A program made the position numbers and the translations under genes. From assembly GCF_026342015.1 (NCBI RefSeq), contig NZ_JAPENL010000002.1, positions 377,001 to 441,000 on the forward strand: a stretch of 64,000 bases of DNA, in the 5' to 3' direction. Below are positions 1 to 10,158 of the stretch, piece after piece. The stretch's first letter is position 1; each line of letters opens with the position of its first letter. The notes beneath the pieces are model-generated. The model did not search any database. It was not told the origin of the DNA and saw only the letters and a program-made list of their open reading frames with translations. This DNA is from Micromonospora lupini (lineage in GTDB: Bacteria; Actinomycetota; Actinomycetes; Mycobacteriales; Micromonosporaceae).

Positions 1-850
1 GCTGCGGCTGGGACTTGCCGCCGTGCAGCGCGGCGGCGCGTACACCCTTGGAGAGCAACTGGCGCGCGAGCCTGTCGGCGCGGTGCTTGGTGCCCATGAA
101 CAGGATGGTGCGGCCCTCACGGGCGGCGATCCGGGTCAACGCGTCGGGCTTGTCGAGCGCGTCGACGTGCAGCACGTGGTGGGTCATCGCGGTGACCGTG
201 GCGGTGCCCGGGTCGACCGAGTGGGTCACCGGGCTGCTGAGGAAGCGGCGGACCAGCCGGTCCACGCCGCCGTCCAGGGTGGCGGAGAAGAGCATCCGCT
301 GACCCTGCGGGGCGACCTGCTCCAGCAGCTTGGTCACCTGCGGCAGGAAGCCCATGTCGGCCATCTGGTCGGCCTCGTCCAGCACGGTGATCTCGACCTG
401 GTCGAGCCGGGCGTCGCCGCGGTTGATCAGGTCGTGCAGCCGGCCGGGGGTCGCCACGACCACCTCGGCGCCGGCACGCAGCGCGTCCGCCTGCCGCTGC
501 AACGACAAGCCGCCGACCACCGTGGCGCAGCGCAGACCGACGGCCCGGGCGTACGGGGCCAGCGCGGTGGTCACCTGCTGCGCCAACTCCCGGGTCGGCA
601 CCAGCACCAGGGCCAGCGGGCGACCCGGCCGGGCCTTGCGGCCGGCGGTGCGAGACAGCAGGGGAAGCCCGAAGGCGAGCGTCTTACCCGAGCCGGTACG
701 ACCACGGCCGAGCACGTCGCGACCCGCGAGCGAGTCCGGAAGCGTGGCCGACTGGATCGGGAACGGCTCGATGATGCCCTGCGCGGTGAGGGCGCTCAGC
801 AGCGCCGGCGCCAGACCGGTATGGGCGAAAGACGGAATAACTGTGGTCAC
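1..850 (-). CDS. DEAD-box ATP-dependent RNA helicase (3' end beyond the window)
   Basis: The visible 283 residues are the N-terminal part of a DEAD-box RNA helicase (SF2), probably RhlE-like, which unwinds RNA duplexes in ribosome assembly or mRNA decay. Motifs appear in the expected order: Q-motif glutamine at about residue 33, Walker A GRTGSGKT at 50-57, PTRELAQQ, TPGR, the DEAD box in VLDEADQMADMGF, SAT, then the start of the second RecA lobe with ILFMGTKHRADRLA. The start is GTG at 850, preceded by GAGGAAGG (858-865, minus strand) at 7 nt spacing. A possible -10 box TACCCT at 953-958 would give a leader of about 100 nt. The family is certain; the exact paralogue cannot be fixed without the C-terminus. 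Confidence 0.93.
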   Translation of the reverse strand, partial: MTTVIPSFAHTGLAPALLSALTAQGIIEPFPIQSATLPDSLAGRDVLGRGRTGSGKTLAFGLPLLSRTAGRKARPGRPLALVLVPTRELAQQVTTALAPYARAVGLRCATVVGGLSLQRQADALRAGAEVVVATPGRLHDLINRGDARLDQVEITVLDEADQMADMGFLPQVTKLLEQVAPQGQRMLFSATLDGGVDRLVRRFLSSPVTHSVDPGTATVTAMTHHVLHVDALDKPDALTRIAAREGRTILFMGTKHRADRLARQLLSKGVRAAALHGGKSQPQ

Positions 851-1072
851 GCAGAAGCCTTCCTCGACGCGGCACGTGTCGAGGGAGGGCGCCGAAGTCG
901 GCGCTGTCACCGGCGGCAAAAGGCCGCCAGGACTCACAAGCACGAACCGATTAGGGTACGGGCCGGCCCGCCGCCGGGCCGCCGCCTGCTGGGCAGGTCG
1001 ACGGCGGGGCGGGCCGGTCCCGTCACCGTCACACCCGGAGGGCGCGACGGGTACTACGAACCGATCCGAAGA

Positions 1073-1276
1073 TCAGAGCGGGCGGATGTTCTCCGCCTGC
1101 GGGCCCTTCTGGCCCTGGGTCACCTCGAACTCGACCCGCTGGTTCTCGTCCAGGCTCCGGTAGCCGGAGGACTGGATCGCCGAGAAGTGGGCGAAGACGT
1201 CAGCGCCGCCGCCGTCCGGGGTGATGAAGCCGAAGCCCTTGTCAGCGTTGAACCACTTCACGGTGCCAATAGCCAT
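1073..1276 (-). CDS. cspA: Cold-shock protein (CspA family)
   Basis: This 67-residue protein is a single cold-shock domain, an OB-fold that binds single-stranded nucleic acid and acts as an RNA chaperone. RNP1 is visible as KGFGFITPD (residues 13-21) and RNP2 as VFAHFSAI (27-34), and the length is normal for the family. The ATG at 1276 is chosen because the protein begins [10 protein letters not shown], the usual family start, and has an AGGAGA ribosome-binding site just upstream. The longer open frame extending to 1477 is the untranslated leader. That leader is about 170-200 nt long and carries a strong hairpin (1410-1438), as is common in cold-shock genes. Confidence 0.96.
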   Translation of the reverse strand: MAIGTVKWFNADKGFGFITPDGGGADVFAHFSAIQSSGYRSLDENQRVEFEVTQGQKGPQAENIRPL

Positions 1277-1409
1277 GTGTTTCGTCTCCTTGACGGAACG
1301 TCGAACCCGCACGTGTTGCGGGCTCGAAGAGGAGCGCTCCGCGCGGGAATGCGCGAATCGCCTGTCGCTTCTGGTCGCCCCGCCCGGAGAACTCCGGACA
1401 CAACAAAGA

Positions 1410-1438
1410 GCGCCTGGGGCCACAATCCCGCCAGGCGC
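1410..1438 (-). terminator. Hairpin in the cspA leader (attenuator, or terminator of adnB)
   Basis: Perfect 8-bp arms GCGCCTGG (1410-1417) and CCAGGCGC (1431-1438) enclose a 13-nt loop. On the minus strand they are followed by the U-rich run TCTTTGTTGTG, so it looks like an intrinsic terminator. It lies 65 bp beyond the adnB stop and about 134 nt before the cspA start. It could end the adnB message, or sit at the beginning of the cspA leader. Confidence 0.5.
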
Positions 1439-1449
1439 ACACAGAGTCT

Positions 1450-1477
1450 CTGGTAACCAAAACTGCAACCCGGTCAA
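1450..1477 (-). promoter_or_regulatory. Putative cspA promoter
   Basis: On the minus strand a TTGACC -35 box (1472-1477) and a TACCAG -10 box (1450-1455) are separated by 16 nt. Transcription would start near 1443, just ahead of the hairpin, giving a leader of about 167 nt. Inferred from spacing only. Confidence 0.35.
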
Positions 1478-1502
1478 CGTATCATGGTTTTCCCGCCCGC
1501 GG

Positions 1503-4500
1503 TCAATCTTGGGCAGAATCTTCGGGCAACTGGGCGATCATGGCCGTGAGCCCTGTCACATCCAGCAGGTCGGCGGGTCGAACCGTCACGCCGTGCCGGA
1601 CGTAGTGGAAGGCCGCGCCCACCCGGTCGACGGGCACGCCGGCCAGCTCCGCCCAGGCCAACCGGTACACGGCCAGCTGCACGGCGGCCACGTCCGCCGC
1701 CGGCCCGGTCGGCTGCGCGCCCGTCTTCCAGTCGACCACGTCGAACCGCCCACCCGGCCGGGCGAAGACGGCGTCCATCCGCCCCCGCACCACCACTCGA
1801 GCGATCACCGTGGCGAACGGCACCTCCACCTCCACCGGCACCCGGTCGGCCCACTCGCTGGCCAGGAAGCGCTCCTGCAACTCGACAAGCGCCTCGTCCG
1901 GCGCGGCGTCCGCATCTGCCGCGCCGGGCAGCTCGTCCAGGTCGAGCAACCGGTCGGCGCCGAAACGCTGCTCCAGCCAGGCGTGGAACGCGGTGCCGCG
2001 ACGGGCGTACGGGTTGGGCTCGGTGGGCACCGGACGGCGCAGCGTACGGGCCAGCGCCGCCGGGTCACGGCGCAACGCCACCAACTGGGTGACACTCAAC
2101 TGACCGGGTAGGGCCACCTCGACCGCGCCGGAGAGCCGGGTCAGCTCGGCCCGCTCGGCCAGCAGCAGATCGGCCTCGCGACGCCAGCGCGCCACCTCCG
2201 GGTCCACCTCCGGCTCGACGGTCACCATCGGCCCGGCGACCACCGGGCCGACCGGACCGGTAACCGTCGAACCGACCGGGCCGACCGGGCCGACGCCCAC
2301 CGGGGCCGGGCCGTCGGTCATCAGGCGGCGCACCAGCCCGGCCGCCTCGGCCAGCGCCGGCCGGCGGCCGCCCAGCGGGTCGGCCGGCCACTCCGCGCGC
2401 AGCACCACCTCGGCCGTCGGGTTCGTGGCATCCGGGGTGGGCTCCGGCGCCCACACGTCGACCACATGCCCCGGGCCGCCGTCCAGGCAGGCGTCGTACA
2501 CCTCCCGCAGGAAGACCGACGGACCGCGCGGTCGCTTCGTCCCCTCCCCCCACCAGTACCCCGAGCAGAGCAGCAGCCGGCGCGGCCGGGTCACCGCCAC
2601 GTAGGTCAGCCGGCGCTCCTCCCGCTCGTCGTGGGCCCGCCAGGCGTCGGTGAAGTCGCTCACCGCCCGGGCCACGGCCCGCTGGTCGGCCGCGTCGTCG
2701 AGCGCCAGCTCCGGCAGCCCGTCGGCGTCGCCCCGCAGCGGGAACGGCAGCACGCCCAGCCCGCCCAACCAGTGGTCGGAGTTGCGCACCGGCCCCGGCC
2801 ACGACCCACGGCACAGCCCGGCCACCGCCACCACGTCCCACTCCAGACCCTTAGCGGCGTGCGCGGTGACCACCTGCACCGCGCCCTCCACCACCTCGAC
2901 CTCGCCCGGCGCCAGGCCGCGCTCCTCGTCCTCGGCGGCGGCCAGGTAGGACAGGAACCCGGACAGCGTCGCGCCTGGCGTCTCCCCGCTGAAGCGGGCC
3001 GCCACGTCACCCAGGGCGTCCAGGTGCCCCCGGGCCAGGCCGGCGTCACCGGCGCCGTCCCGGCCGGCGCGCACCGCGACCTCCACGTCCAGGCCGATGG
3101 TCCGTTCGATGTCCGCGATCAGATCCGGCAGGGCCTGGTCCAGGCGGTAGCGCAACAGCGCCAACTCCATGCCGTACGCGCGCAGCCGCGCGAACCCCTC
3201 CGCCGAGTACGCCTGCGCCGGGCCGAGGTCGGCCAGCGCCTCCACCAGGGTCGCCTCGTCCAGCAGATCGGGGCTGATCTCCGAGGTCTCGTCGGCGGCC
3301 ACCTGACGTCGGGCGTTGGCGATGGCCCGGGCCCGTCGGTGCAGCGCCACCAGGTCACGCGGCCCGATCCGCCAGCGGGCGCCGGTGAGCAGCCGCAGCA
3401 GCGCGGCCCCGTCGGTCGGGTCGGCCAGCACCCGCAGCGTGCACACCACGTCGCGGACCTCGGGAGTGTCCAGCAGACCGCCGAGGCCCACCACCTCCAC
3501 CGGCAGGCCGCGCTCGCGCAACGCCGACTCGATGGCCGGGATCTGGCTGCGGACCCGCACCAGCACGGCTGTCGTCGGCCGCTGCGCCACCGGGATGTGC
3601 TCGGGGGCCGCGCCGGGCATCCGGGCCGCGCCGCGCCAGGCGGCGAGCACACTGTCGGCGAGCCACGCCGCCTCGTCGGCGTACGTGGGCAGCAGCGCGC
3701 AGTGCACGGTGCCGCCGGCCACGCCCCCCGGGCTACGGTGCGGAATCGGGTCGCGGACGGTAAGCGCGGAGCGCAGCTCCGGCACCCGCGCGCCGGCCGC
3801 CCGCAACGGCGTGGACAGGGCGTTCGCCACCCGCAGGATCTCCGGGCGGTTACGCCAACTCGTGGTGAGCCCGAGCGCCTCGGCCGGTTGACCGTCGGCG
3901 CGGGCGAACTCCGTGGGGAACCGGTCGAGGGTGCCCGCGCTGGCGCCCCGCCAGCCGTAGATCGACTGGCACGGGTCGCCCACCGCCGTCACCGGGTGCC
4001 CGCCACCGAACAGCGCGTTGAGCAGCACCACCTGGGCGTGGCTCGTGTCCTGGTACTCGTCGAGCAGCACCACCCGGAAACGGTCCCGCTCGATCTCGCC
4101 GACCCCCGGGTGATCCCGGGCCACCCGCGCCGCCCGGGCGAGCTGGTCGGCGAAGTCCATCGCCTCGAAGTCCTCCTTGCGCCGGGTGTACGCCCGCACC
4201 AGCGGCAGCAGACGCAGCCGGGTCTGTTGCAGGGTGAGCGCCTTGCGCACGTCGGCGTACACCCGGCCCGGCCGGGACTGCACCTCGGCGAAGAACCGGC
4301 CGGTCCAGGCGGCCAGTTGGTCCGGCGCGACAAGGTGCTCGTCCAGCTCACCGGCGAGCGCCAGCACCGCGTCGGTGATGGTGCTCGGCATCCGGTCCAC
4401 CTCGGACATGTCACCGTCGTAGTTGCGCACCAGCAGGTCGACCAACTGCCAGCGGGACGCCTCGGTGAGCAGTCGGGTGGACGGCTCGTAGCCGGCCCGC

Positions 4501-4940
4501 AGACCGTGCTCGGTGACGATCCGGCCGGCGTACGAGTGGTAGGTGGAGACGGTGGGCTCACCGGCGAGCGGGTCGTCCAGCGGGTCGCGGCCCTGCCTGC
4601 CGAGGCGGCGGATCAGCTGGTCGAGCCGGGTACGGACCCGGTGGGCCAGTTCACCGGCCGCCTTCCGGGTGAAGGTCAGCCCGAGGATCTGCTCCGGGCG
4701 CACGTACGAGTTGGCCACCAGCCAGACCACCCGCGCGGCCATCGTCTCGGTCTTGCCGGACCCGGCCCCCGCCACCACCAGCAGCGGCTCCACCGGGGCG
4801 GCGATGATCGCGGCCTGCTCCCGGGTGGGCGCCGGCAGCCGCAGCAGTTTGGCCAGCTCCACGGGCGTGTAGCGGGGTCCGGAGTCCGCCAGCCGGGGCG
4901 TCGGCGCGGGGCCCGCGCCGAACAGGGTGGGCTGGGTCAT
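1503..4940 (-). CDS. adnB: AdnB subunit of the AdnAB helicase-nuclease
   Basis: A 1145-residue UvrD/RecB-type protein: an N-terminal SF1 motor fused to a C-terminal RecB-family nuclease. Walker A is [12 protein letters not shown] (about residues 57-68), motif II is LLDEYQDTS, and motif VI contains [10 protein letters not shown]. The nuclease signature DVVDWKTG lies near residue 1070 and is followed by a [10 protein letters not shown] helix. A Gly/Pro/Val-rich linker (VGPVGPVGS) separates the domains. In mycobacteria AdnAB resects double-strand breaks. Both subunits have motor and nuclease domains, which fits here. The ATG start overlaps the adnA stop (ATGA), so the two are translationally coupled. 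The open frame upstream of this ATG is adnA read out of frame. Confidence 0.9.
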   Translation of the reverse strand: MTQPTLFGAGPAPTPRLADSGPRYTPVELAKLLRLPAPTREQAAIIAAPVEPLLVVAGAGSGKTETMAARVVWLVANSYVRPEQILGLTFTRKAAGELAHRVRTRLDQLIRRLGRQGRDPLDDPLAGEPTVSTYHSYAGRIVTEHGLRAGYEPSTRLLTEASRWQLVDLLVRNYDGDMSEVDRMPSTITDAVLALAGELDEHLVAPDQLAAWTGRFFAEVQSRPGRVYADVRKALTLQQTRLRLLPLVRAYTRRKEDFEAMDFADQLARAARVARDHPGVGEIERDRFRVVLLDEYQDTSHAQVVLLNALFGGGHPVTAVGDPCQSIYGWRGASAGTLDRFPTEFARADGQPAEALGLTTSWRNRPEILRVANALSTPLRAAGARVPELRSALTVRDPIPHRSPGGVAGGTVHCALLPTYADEAAWLADSVLAAWRGAARMPGAAPEHIPVAQRPTTAVLVRVRSQIPAIESALRERGLPVEVVGLGGLLDTPEVRDVVCTLRVLADPTDGAALLRLLTGARWRIGPRDLVALHRRARAIANARRQVAADETSEISPDLLDEATLVEALADLGPAQAYSAEGFARLRAYGMELALLRYRLDQALPDLIADIERTIGLDVEVAVRAGRDGAGDAGLARGHLDALGDVAARFSGETPGATLSGFLSYLAAAEDEERGLAPGEVEVVEGAVQVVTAHAAKGLEWDVVAVAGLCRGSWPGPVRNSDHWLGGLGVLPFPLRGDADGLPELALDDAADQRAVARAVSDFTDAWRAHDEREERRLTYVAVTRPRRLLLCSGYWWGEGTKRPRGPSVFLREVYDACLDGGPGHVVDVWAPEPTPDATNPTAEVVLRAEWPADPLGGRRPALAEAAGLVRRLMTDGPAPVGVGPVGPVGSTVTGPVGPVVAGPMVTVEPEVDPEVARWRREADLLLAERAELTRLSGAVEVALPGQLSVTQLVALRRDPAALARTLRRPVPTEPNPYARRGTAFHAWLEQRFGADRLLDLDELPGAADADAAPDEALVELQERFLASEWADRVPVEVEVPFATVIARVVVRGRMDAVFARPGGRFDVVDWKTGAQPTGPAADVAAVQLAVYRLAWAELAGVPVDRVGAAFHYVRHGVTVRPADLLDVTGLTAMIAQLPEDSAQD

Positions 4941-7900
4941 GGATTCTCCGGACGTCGGACGGTCGGCGGCTCGACCACCTGGCGCCCCTGCCCGGAGACC
5001 GGGCAGCTGGTGCGCACCGGGCAGACCCGGCACTTCGAGTTGGCCACCGCGGCGAACGTGGCGGCTGCCATCGTATCGGCGGTCCGCCGGACCAGCGCCG
5101 TCGCCCAGCCGGCCGCCGGACCCTCGCCCGCCGCCGGCTGATTCTGCTCCCGGGCATCCTTCGCGGAGGTGCCGAGCTGCACCAGCGCCGCACCGCCGGA
5201 CTCGTCGCCGAACTCGGCGAACGCGCCCGCTTCCACCGCCGCCTGGTACGCGCCGAGCTGCGGGTGCTCGGCCAGTTCCGAGCCGGTCACCGCTGTCGAC
5301 TTGCCGGTCTTGAGATCGATCACCACCAGCCGGCCGGCCTCGTCGACCTCCAGCCGGTCGACCCGCCCGGTCAGGTCGACAGGTCGCTGCGGATCGTCCA
5401 GGCGGACCGCGAACTCGTGCTCGATGGCGAGCAGCCGGCGCGGGTTGGTGGCCAGCCAGCGCAGCAGTTTGTCGACCATCGCCTCGGCGCGTTCCCGCTC
5501 GGGGCCTGCCATCCACCGGGCGGCCAACTCGATCGCGTCGAACCGGGCTGCCACGTAGTCGAGCAGGGCGCCCCGGTCGGCGCTGGCGTCCTCGGCGAGC
5601 ATCGCGGCGGCGTGCACCAGGTTGCCCACCCCCTGCGCGGTGCTGGTCGGACCGCTGCCGCCGTGCCGTTCCAGGAGCCAGCGCAGGCTGCACCGCAGCG
5701 CGCTCTCCATCGCCGACGGGGTGACCCGCACCGGCGCCCCCTCGTCGACAAGCGGCCGGTCGTCGGAGAGCCCGCGCAGACCCCACCAGTCGTCGGGGTG
5801 CGCGCCGGGCACACCGGCGGCGGCAAGCCGGGCCAACTCGGTCGCCGCGGCGCGCCGCCGGGCCGCCGGCGCGGCCGGGTCGGTGATTGCGGTACGCAGT
5901 TCGGCGACAAGCGCCGGCAGGGTGAGCGCCCGGGGCGGCCGGGTGACGGGCAGCGCGCCGAGCTGGTCCTCGTCGTCGTCCTCGGCACCCCCACCATCAC
6001 TTGTGGAGGCGGCGGCACCACCGGTCGCGCCAGTGCCGGTCGCACCGTCGGCGGCGGGGGTGTCGCTCGGTGAGCCGGCGACGGGTTCGCCACCCGGAGG
6101 GCCGGAACGCGGGCCGGGCGGCGTGCCCGGCGGGGTGGGCGGAGTGCCCGGCGGGGTAGGCGGGGTGCTGGGCGGCGCGCTCGGGCCCAGCTCGTGCAGG
6201 AAGCGGCTGGGCTGCTCCTCGTGGTCGTCGCCACCGACTGCCGCCGACGCCACCGCGCTGACCAGAAGGCGGTGCCGGGCCCGGCTGATGGCGACGTGGA
6301 AGAGCCGGCGCTCCTCGTCCAGCAGCGCCGAGGTCTGGCCCACCACGTTCGCCGCCCGGGCGCCGCCGACGGACCTGCCGGCCAGCACGTCGACCAGCCG
6401 CTCCGAGCCGAGCAGGCTGCCGCGCAGACGCAGGTCCGGCCAGATGCCCTCCTGCACCCCGGCGACAGCGACCAGGTCCCACTCCAGGCCCTTCGCGGCG
6501 TGCGCGGTGAGCAGTCGTACCGCCGCGCCCCGGTCGGCGGTCGGCGCGATCGTGTCCGCCGGTAGGTCCTGGGCGAGCACGTGGTCGAGGAAGACCTCGG
6601 TACGGGCGCCGGGCAGCCGGTCGGTGAAGCGGGCCGCCGCGTCGAAGAGCACCAGCACCGCGTCCAGGTCCCGGTCGGCTGCCTCGGCTCGCCGGCGGCG
6701 GGCCAGGTCACCCTCGCCGGCCGCCGGCCGCCCCTGGGCGATCGCGCCGGCCCAGCGCTCGGCCAGCCCACTGGCGTCCCAGACCTCCCAGAGCACGGTC
6801 TCGGCGGTCGCGCCGGGTTGGGCGGCGGCGTCCCGGGCGGTGGCGAGCAGCCCGGCCACCGCCTGTGCCGGCTCGGCCCACCGCCTGTCGATGCCGGCCA
6901 GCTCCGTCGGGTCCTGCAATGCCTCGACGATCAGCTCACCGGACGGTCGGCGGTCGCCGCCGGCCAGCGCCAGGGCACGCAGACCCTGCCGGAGCCGCCG
7001 TTCGGCAAGCGGGTCGGCGCCGCCCAGCGGCGAGTGCAGCAGCGCGACCGCGGCCTCCTCGTCCAGCCGGGCCGGTTCCAACGCGCAACGCAGCAGGAGC
7101 AGCAGTGGCGCGACCGCCGGTTGCAGGTGCAGGGGCAGGTCCTCGCCGTGCACGACGGTGGGGACGCCTGCGGCGTGCAGCGCGCGTTGCAGGGTGGGCA
7201 ACTGCAACGCGGTGGATCGCACCAGCACCGCCATCCGCGACCACGGCACGCCGTCGAGCAGGTGCGCGGCGCGTAGCGCGTGGGCGAGCCAGGCGGCCTC
7301 GCTGGTCGCCGACCGGAACGTGTGCACCTCGACCACACCGCCCGGGGCGTCCGGCAACGGGTGCAGCCGTCGGTGCGCCAGCGGACCGCGTAGCCGGCGA
7401 CCCAGCCGGGCCATGGCGGCGAGCAGGACCGGGCCGGCCCGGTACGACGTGCTCAGCAGCACCTGGGCGGCCGGCGCCCCGGAAGCCGTCCGGAACCGGT
7501 GCCCGAAGGTGGTCACCCCGGCCGGGTCCGCGCCGCGGAAGGCGTAGGTGGAGGAGTCGGGGTCGGCGAAGGCGACCAGCGGCTTGCCACCACCGGCGAT
7601 GACCGAGAGCAGTTCGAGCTGCGCGGGATCGGTGTCGGCCAGCTCGTCGACGTACACGTGGGCGAGGCGGCGACGCTCGGCGGCCAGCAGCTCCTCGTCG
7701 TCGCGCAGCAGACCGGTGGCGGCCCGGACCAGCTCGGCCGGGTCGTACGCGATCGAGCCCCGATTGCTGACGTCGCGCAGCGCGAGCACCGCGACGTACT
7801 CCCGTAGGAAGCGGGCGGCGGCCGGCCAGTCGGCGCGGCCGAGCTTCTCGCCGAGCCGGGCCAGGTCGACCGGGCCCACCCCGCGCTCGGCGGCGCGCAT

Positions 7901-8518
7901 GAGCAGGTCGCGCAGCTGACCGGCGAAGGCCCGGGTGCGCAGCGCCGGACGCAGGTCGTCGGGCCAGCCGACCGGGTCGTCCTCGGGCTCCTCGCCGACC
8001 ACGTCCAGCAGCTCACGAATGATCAGATCCTGCTCGGGGCCGGTGAGCAGGCGGGGCGACGGCTCGCCGCGTTCGGCGGCGGCCCGGCGCAGCAGCCCGA
8101 AGGCGTACGCCGGGAAGGTGCGCACCAGCGGCTCGCGCAGCACCCGGTAGCCGTCCTGCGCGACCCGGGCCTCGATGCGCTGCCGCAGCGCTGTGGCGCC
8201 GCGGCGACCGAAGGTCAGCACCAGGATGCGTTCGGGATCGACCCCCTCGGCGACCCGGGCGGCGACCGCCTCGACGAGGGTGCTGGTCTTGCCGGTGCCG
8301 GGACCGCCGAGCACCAGCATCGGCCCGTCGGTGTGCCCGACGACCTCGGCCTGCGTCTGATCGGCCCGGAAGCCCGGGTCACCGGTCGCCGGCCCGGAGT
8401 CGCCGACGGACTCAGGCCCGGCGGCGAGAGCGGCGGCACCGCCGCCAGCGGGCGAGGCGCCGGCCCCGTCACCCCGCGCCGGCCCGCCGGACCGTCGCAC
8501 CAACCGGTACGCCTGCAT
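4937..8518 (-). CDS. adnA: AdnA subunit of the AdnAB helicase-nuclease
   Basis: About 1193 residues. The N-terminal UvrD-like motor has Walker A GGPGTGKTST (about 71-80) and VYVDELADTDPAQ in the motif II position. The C-terminal RecB-like nuclease carries VIDLKTGKS. Cysteines RCSLRWLL and, near the C-terminus, CRVCPVRTSC (C-x2-C-x5-C) match the iron-sulfur pattern of AddB/Cas4-like nucleases. A long Pro-rich linker with TPPTPPG repeats joins motor and nuclease. The order adnA-adnB with the nuclease in both subunits is that of mycobacterial adnAB. The start is uncertain: ATG 8518 is given, but GTG 8521 and TTG 8524 are in frame. Confidence 0.9.
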   Translation of the reverse strand: MQAYRLVRRSGGPARGDGAGASPAGGGAAALAAGPESVGDSGPATGDPGFRADQTQAEVVGHTDGPMLVLGGPGTGKTSTLVEAVAARVAEGVDPERILVLTFGRRGATALRQRIEARVAQDGYRVLREPLVRTFPAYAFGLLRRAAAERGEPSPRLLTGPEQDLIIRELLDVVGEEPEDDPVGWPDDLRPALRTRAFAGQLRDLLMRAAERGVGPVDLARLGEKLGRADWPAAARFLREYVAVLALRDVSNRGSIAYDPAELVRAATGLLRDDEELLAAERRRLAHVYVDELADTDPAQLELLSVIAGGGKPLVAFADPDSSTYAFRGADPAGVTTFGHRFRTASGAPAAQVLLSTSYRAGPVLLAAMARLGRRLRGPLAHRRLHPLPDAPGGVVEVHTFRSATSEAAWLAHALRAAHLLDGVPWSRMAVLVRSTALQLPTLQRALHAAGVPTVVHGEDLPLHLQPAVAPLLLLLRCALEPARLDEEAAVALLHSPLGGADPLAERRLRQGLRALALAGGDRRPSGELIVEALQDPTELAGIDRRWAEPAQAVAGLLATARDAAAQPGATAETVLWEVWDASGLAERWAGAIAQGRPAAGEGDLARRRRAEAADRDLDAVLVLFDAAARFTDRLPGARTEVFLDHVLAQDLPADTIAPTADRGAAVRLLTAHAAKGLEWDLVAVAGVQEGIWPDLRLRGSLLGSERLVDVLAGRSVGGARAANVVGQTSALLDEERRLFHVAISRARHRLLVSAVASAAVGGDDHEEQPSRFLHELGPSAPPSTPPTPPGTPPTPPGTPPGPRSGPPGGEPVAGSPSDTPAADGATGTGATGGAAASTSDGGGAEDDDEDQLGALPVTRPPRALTLPALVAELRTAITDPAAPAARRRAAATELARLAAAGVPGAHPDDWWGLRGLSDDRPLVDEGAPVRVTPSAMESALRCSLRWLLERHGGSGPTSTAQGVGNLVHAAAMLAEDASADRGALLDYVAARFDAIELAARWMAGPERERAEAMVDKLLRWLATNPRRLLAIEHEFAVRLDDPQRPVDLTGRVDRLEVDEAGRLVVIDLKTGKSTAVTGSELAEHPQLGAYQAAVEAGAFAEFGDESGGAALVQLGTSAKDAREQNQPAAGEGPAAGWATALVRRTADTMAAATFAAVANSKCRVCPVRTSCPVSGQGRQVVEPPTVRRPENP

Positions 8519-8581
8519 CACCAAATCCCATCACGCCTGTACGACACCCATCCGCCCCAACCTCACCCCATCCAGACCCGT

Positions 8582-8638
8582 CGATCATGAGGTTGGCGGC
8601 ACGACACGCCGACGGCCGTGCCGCCAACCTCATGATCG
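8582..8638. repeat. Palindromic repeat element, copy 1 (GATCATGAGGTT type)
   Basis: Perfect 22-bp inverted arms (8582-8603 and 8617-8638) with a 13-nt loop. The arms begin GATCATGAGGTTGGCGG, and the centre contains the reverse complement of CGGCGTGTCG, also found in the copies at 45467 and 61565. It sits between the adnA start and the stop of the downstream LOG gene, both on the minus strand. Confidence 0.85.
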
Positions 8639-8649
8639 GTGGATCGGAG

Positions 8650-9195
8650 TCAGGGTAGGTGCGACTCAAGCGCTTTCAGGGCTTCGGGGACCGTGGCGAC
8701 AACTGTCAGCAGGTTGCGGCCGGCGGGTTTGAGGAAGTTCTGGTCGGTGAGGGTGGTGAGCCAGTCCAGCAGGGGCCGGTAGAAGCCGTCGGCGTCGACG
8801 AGCACCATCGGCTTGGCGTGCAGGGCGAGGGTGGCGGTGGTCCAGACCTCGAACAGCTCGTCAAGCGTGCCCAGCCCGCCCGGCAGGGCGAGGAACGCGT
8901 CCGACCTGTCGATCATCAGGGTCTTGCGGCTGGCCATCGAGTCGGTCACCAGCAGCTCGTCCGAGGCCAGGTCGGCGACCTCCAGGTCGACGAGCGCCTG
9001 CGGGATGACGCCCACGGTGCGCCCGCCGGCGGCCCGCGCGCCGTCGACCACCGCGCCCATCATGCCGACGCAACCACCGCCGCTGACCACCGTGTGCCCG
9101 CGCCGGGCCAGCTCGGCACCGGTCTCCGCGGCGAGGTCGAACCAGCGCTGGTCGAGGGTGCGGGACGAGGCGCAGAAGACGCAGACCGCCGCCAT
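8650..9195 (-). CDS. LOG family protein (TIGR00730), second of a pair
   Basis: This 181-residue Rossmann-fold protein has the LOG signature LPGGLGTLDELFE and the upstream SGGGCVGMMGAV loop. LOG proteins cleave nucleoside monophosphates to base and ribose 5-phosphate (cytokinin-activating phosphoribohydrolases); the in vivo substrate in actinomycetes is uncertain. The ATG at 9195 shares one base with the stop of the upstream LOG gene (TGATG), so translation is coupled and the open frame further upstream is not used. Only about 43% of the pair partner's sequence is expected to align because the partner has a longer N-terminus. The pair sits next to dapE and dapD, as a LOG gene does in mycobacteria. 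Confidence 0.88.
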   Translation of the reverse strand: MAAVCVFCASSRTLDQRWFDLAAETGAELARRGHTVVSGGGCVGMMGAVVDGARAAGGRTVGVIPQALVDLEVADLASDELLVTDSMASRKTLMIDRSDAFLALPGGLGTLDELFEVWTTATLALHAKPMVLVDADGFYRPLLDWLTTLTDQNFLKPAGRNLLTVVATVPEALKALESHLP

Positions 9196-10058
9196 CAGCG
9201 CTCCCGGGACTGGTCGGCGGCCTGCTCGGCGGCGGCCTGCTGGTCGGCGCCGGTACGGGCGACGGCCTCGTCGCGCACCGCGTCCTGCTCGACGGAGAGC
9301 GCCGCCTCGGCCTCGACGATGTGTCGGACGGCCGCGTTGACGTCGTCGGTGAGGCAGATCAGGTCCAGGTCCACCGGGCCGATCTTGCCGCTGGCGGCCA
9401 TGGTGTCGCGCAGCCAGTCGAGCAGCCCCTGCCAGTAGGCGACCCCCATGAGCACGACCGGGAACCGGGTGACCTTGCCGGTCTGCACCAGCGTGAGCGC
9501 CTCGAACAGCTCGTCCATGGTGCCGAATCCGCCGGGCAGCACCACGAACGCCTGCGCGTACTTGACGAACATGGTCTTGCGGGCGAAGAAGTAGCGGAAG
9601 TCGATGGCCAGGTCGACCCAGTCGTTGATGCCCTGCTCGAACGGCAGCTCGATGCCGAGCCCGACGGAGAGCCCGCCGGCCTCGGTGGCGCCCCGGTTGG
9701 CGGCCTCCATCACTCCCGGGCCACCCCCGGTGATCACCGCGTAACCGGCCCGCGCGAGCGCGCCACCCACCTCCTCGGCGAGCCGGCACTCGGCCGTGTC
9801 CGGGCCGCTGCGTGCCGAGCCGAAGACGCTTACCGCCGGCGGCAGGTCGGCGAGGGTGTCGAAGCCCTCGACGAACTCGGAGAGGATGCGCAGCGCCCGC
9901 CAGGCGTCCCTGGTCTTCCAGTCGTCGCGCCCGCGCGAGTCCAGCAGCCGCTGGTCGGCGGTGCTGGTCGGGATCGCCCCCCGGCGCAGCGTGACGGCGC
10001 CCCGGTGCCGCTCCTGCCCCGGGCCGCGACCGGCCTCCCGTCCGTTGTTCTGGCTCAT
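9195..10058 (-). CDS. LOG family protein (TIGR00730), first of a pair
   Basis: A 287-residue protein with the LOG motif VVLPGGFGTMDELFE and the nucleotide-binding loop ITGGGPGVMEAANRG. It has an N-terminal extension of about 70 residues and an Ala/Glu-rich C-terminal tail compared with its 181-residue neighbour. The ATG at 10058 is chosen because a TACGGT -10 box lies 6 nt before it (leaderless) and no ribosome-binding site is seen. It is coupled to the downstream LOG gene by a one-base overlap. Function as a phosphoribohydrolase is inferred from the family. Confidence 0.88.
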   Translation of the reverse strand: MSQNNGREAGRGPGQERHRGAVTLRRGAIPTSTADQRLLDSRGRDDWKTRDAWRALRILSEFVEGFDTLADLPPAVSVFGSARSGPDTAECRLAEEVGGALARAGYAVITGGGPGVMEAANRGATEAGGLSVGLGIELPFEQGINDWVDLAIDFRYFFARKTMFVKYAQAFVVLPGGFGTMDELFEALTLVQTGKVTRFPVVLMGVAYWQGLLDWLRDTMAASGKIGPVDLDLICLTDDVNAAVRHIVEAEAALSVEQDAVRDEAVARTGADQQAAAEQAADQSRER

Positions 10059-10064
10059 GCAGCA

Positions 10065-10070
10065 ACCGTA
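10065..10070 (-). promoter_or_regulatory. -10 box of a leaderless LOG gene
   Basis: TACGGT on the minus strand lies 6 nt before ATG 10058. This is the same TANNNT-to-start spacing seen at eight or nine other genes here. Confidence 0.5.
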
Positions 10071-10158
10071 GTGGAGCCGCACACGTCCGGGGCGCGGGCT
10101 ACCGACGCCGAGAAATAGTTCGCGATCAAGGGCAACTATTTGGCTTCCCCGTACGTCT

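Noticed and set aside
2466..5141. Long plus-strand open frame (891 codons) opposite adnB
   Set aside because: It is antisense to a clear helicase-nuclease gene and its product is rich in Arg, Gly, His and Gln with no domain, typical of shadows in high-GC DNA.
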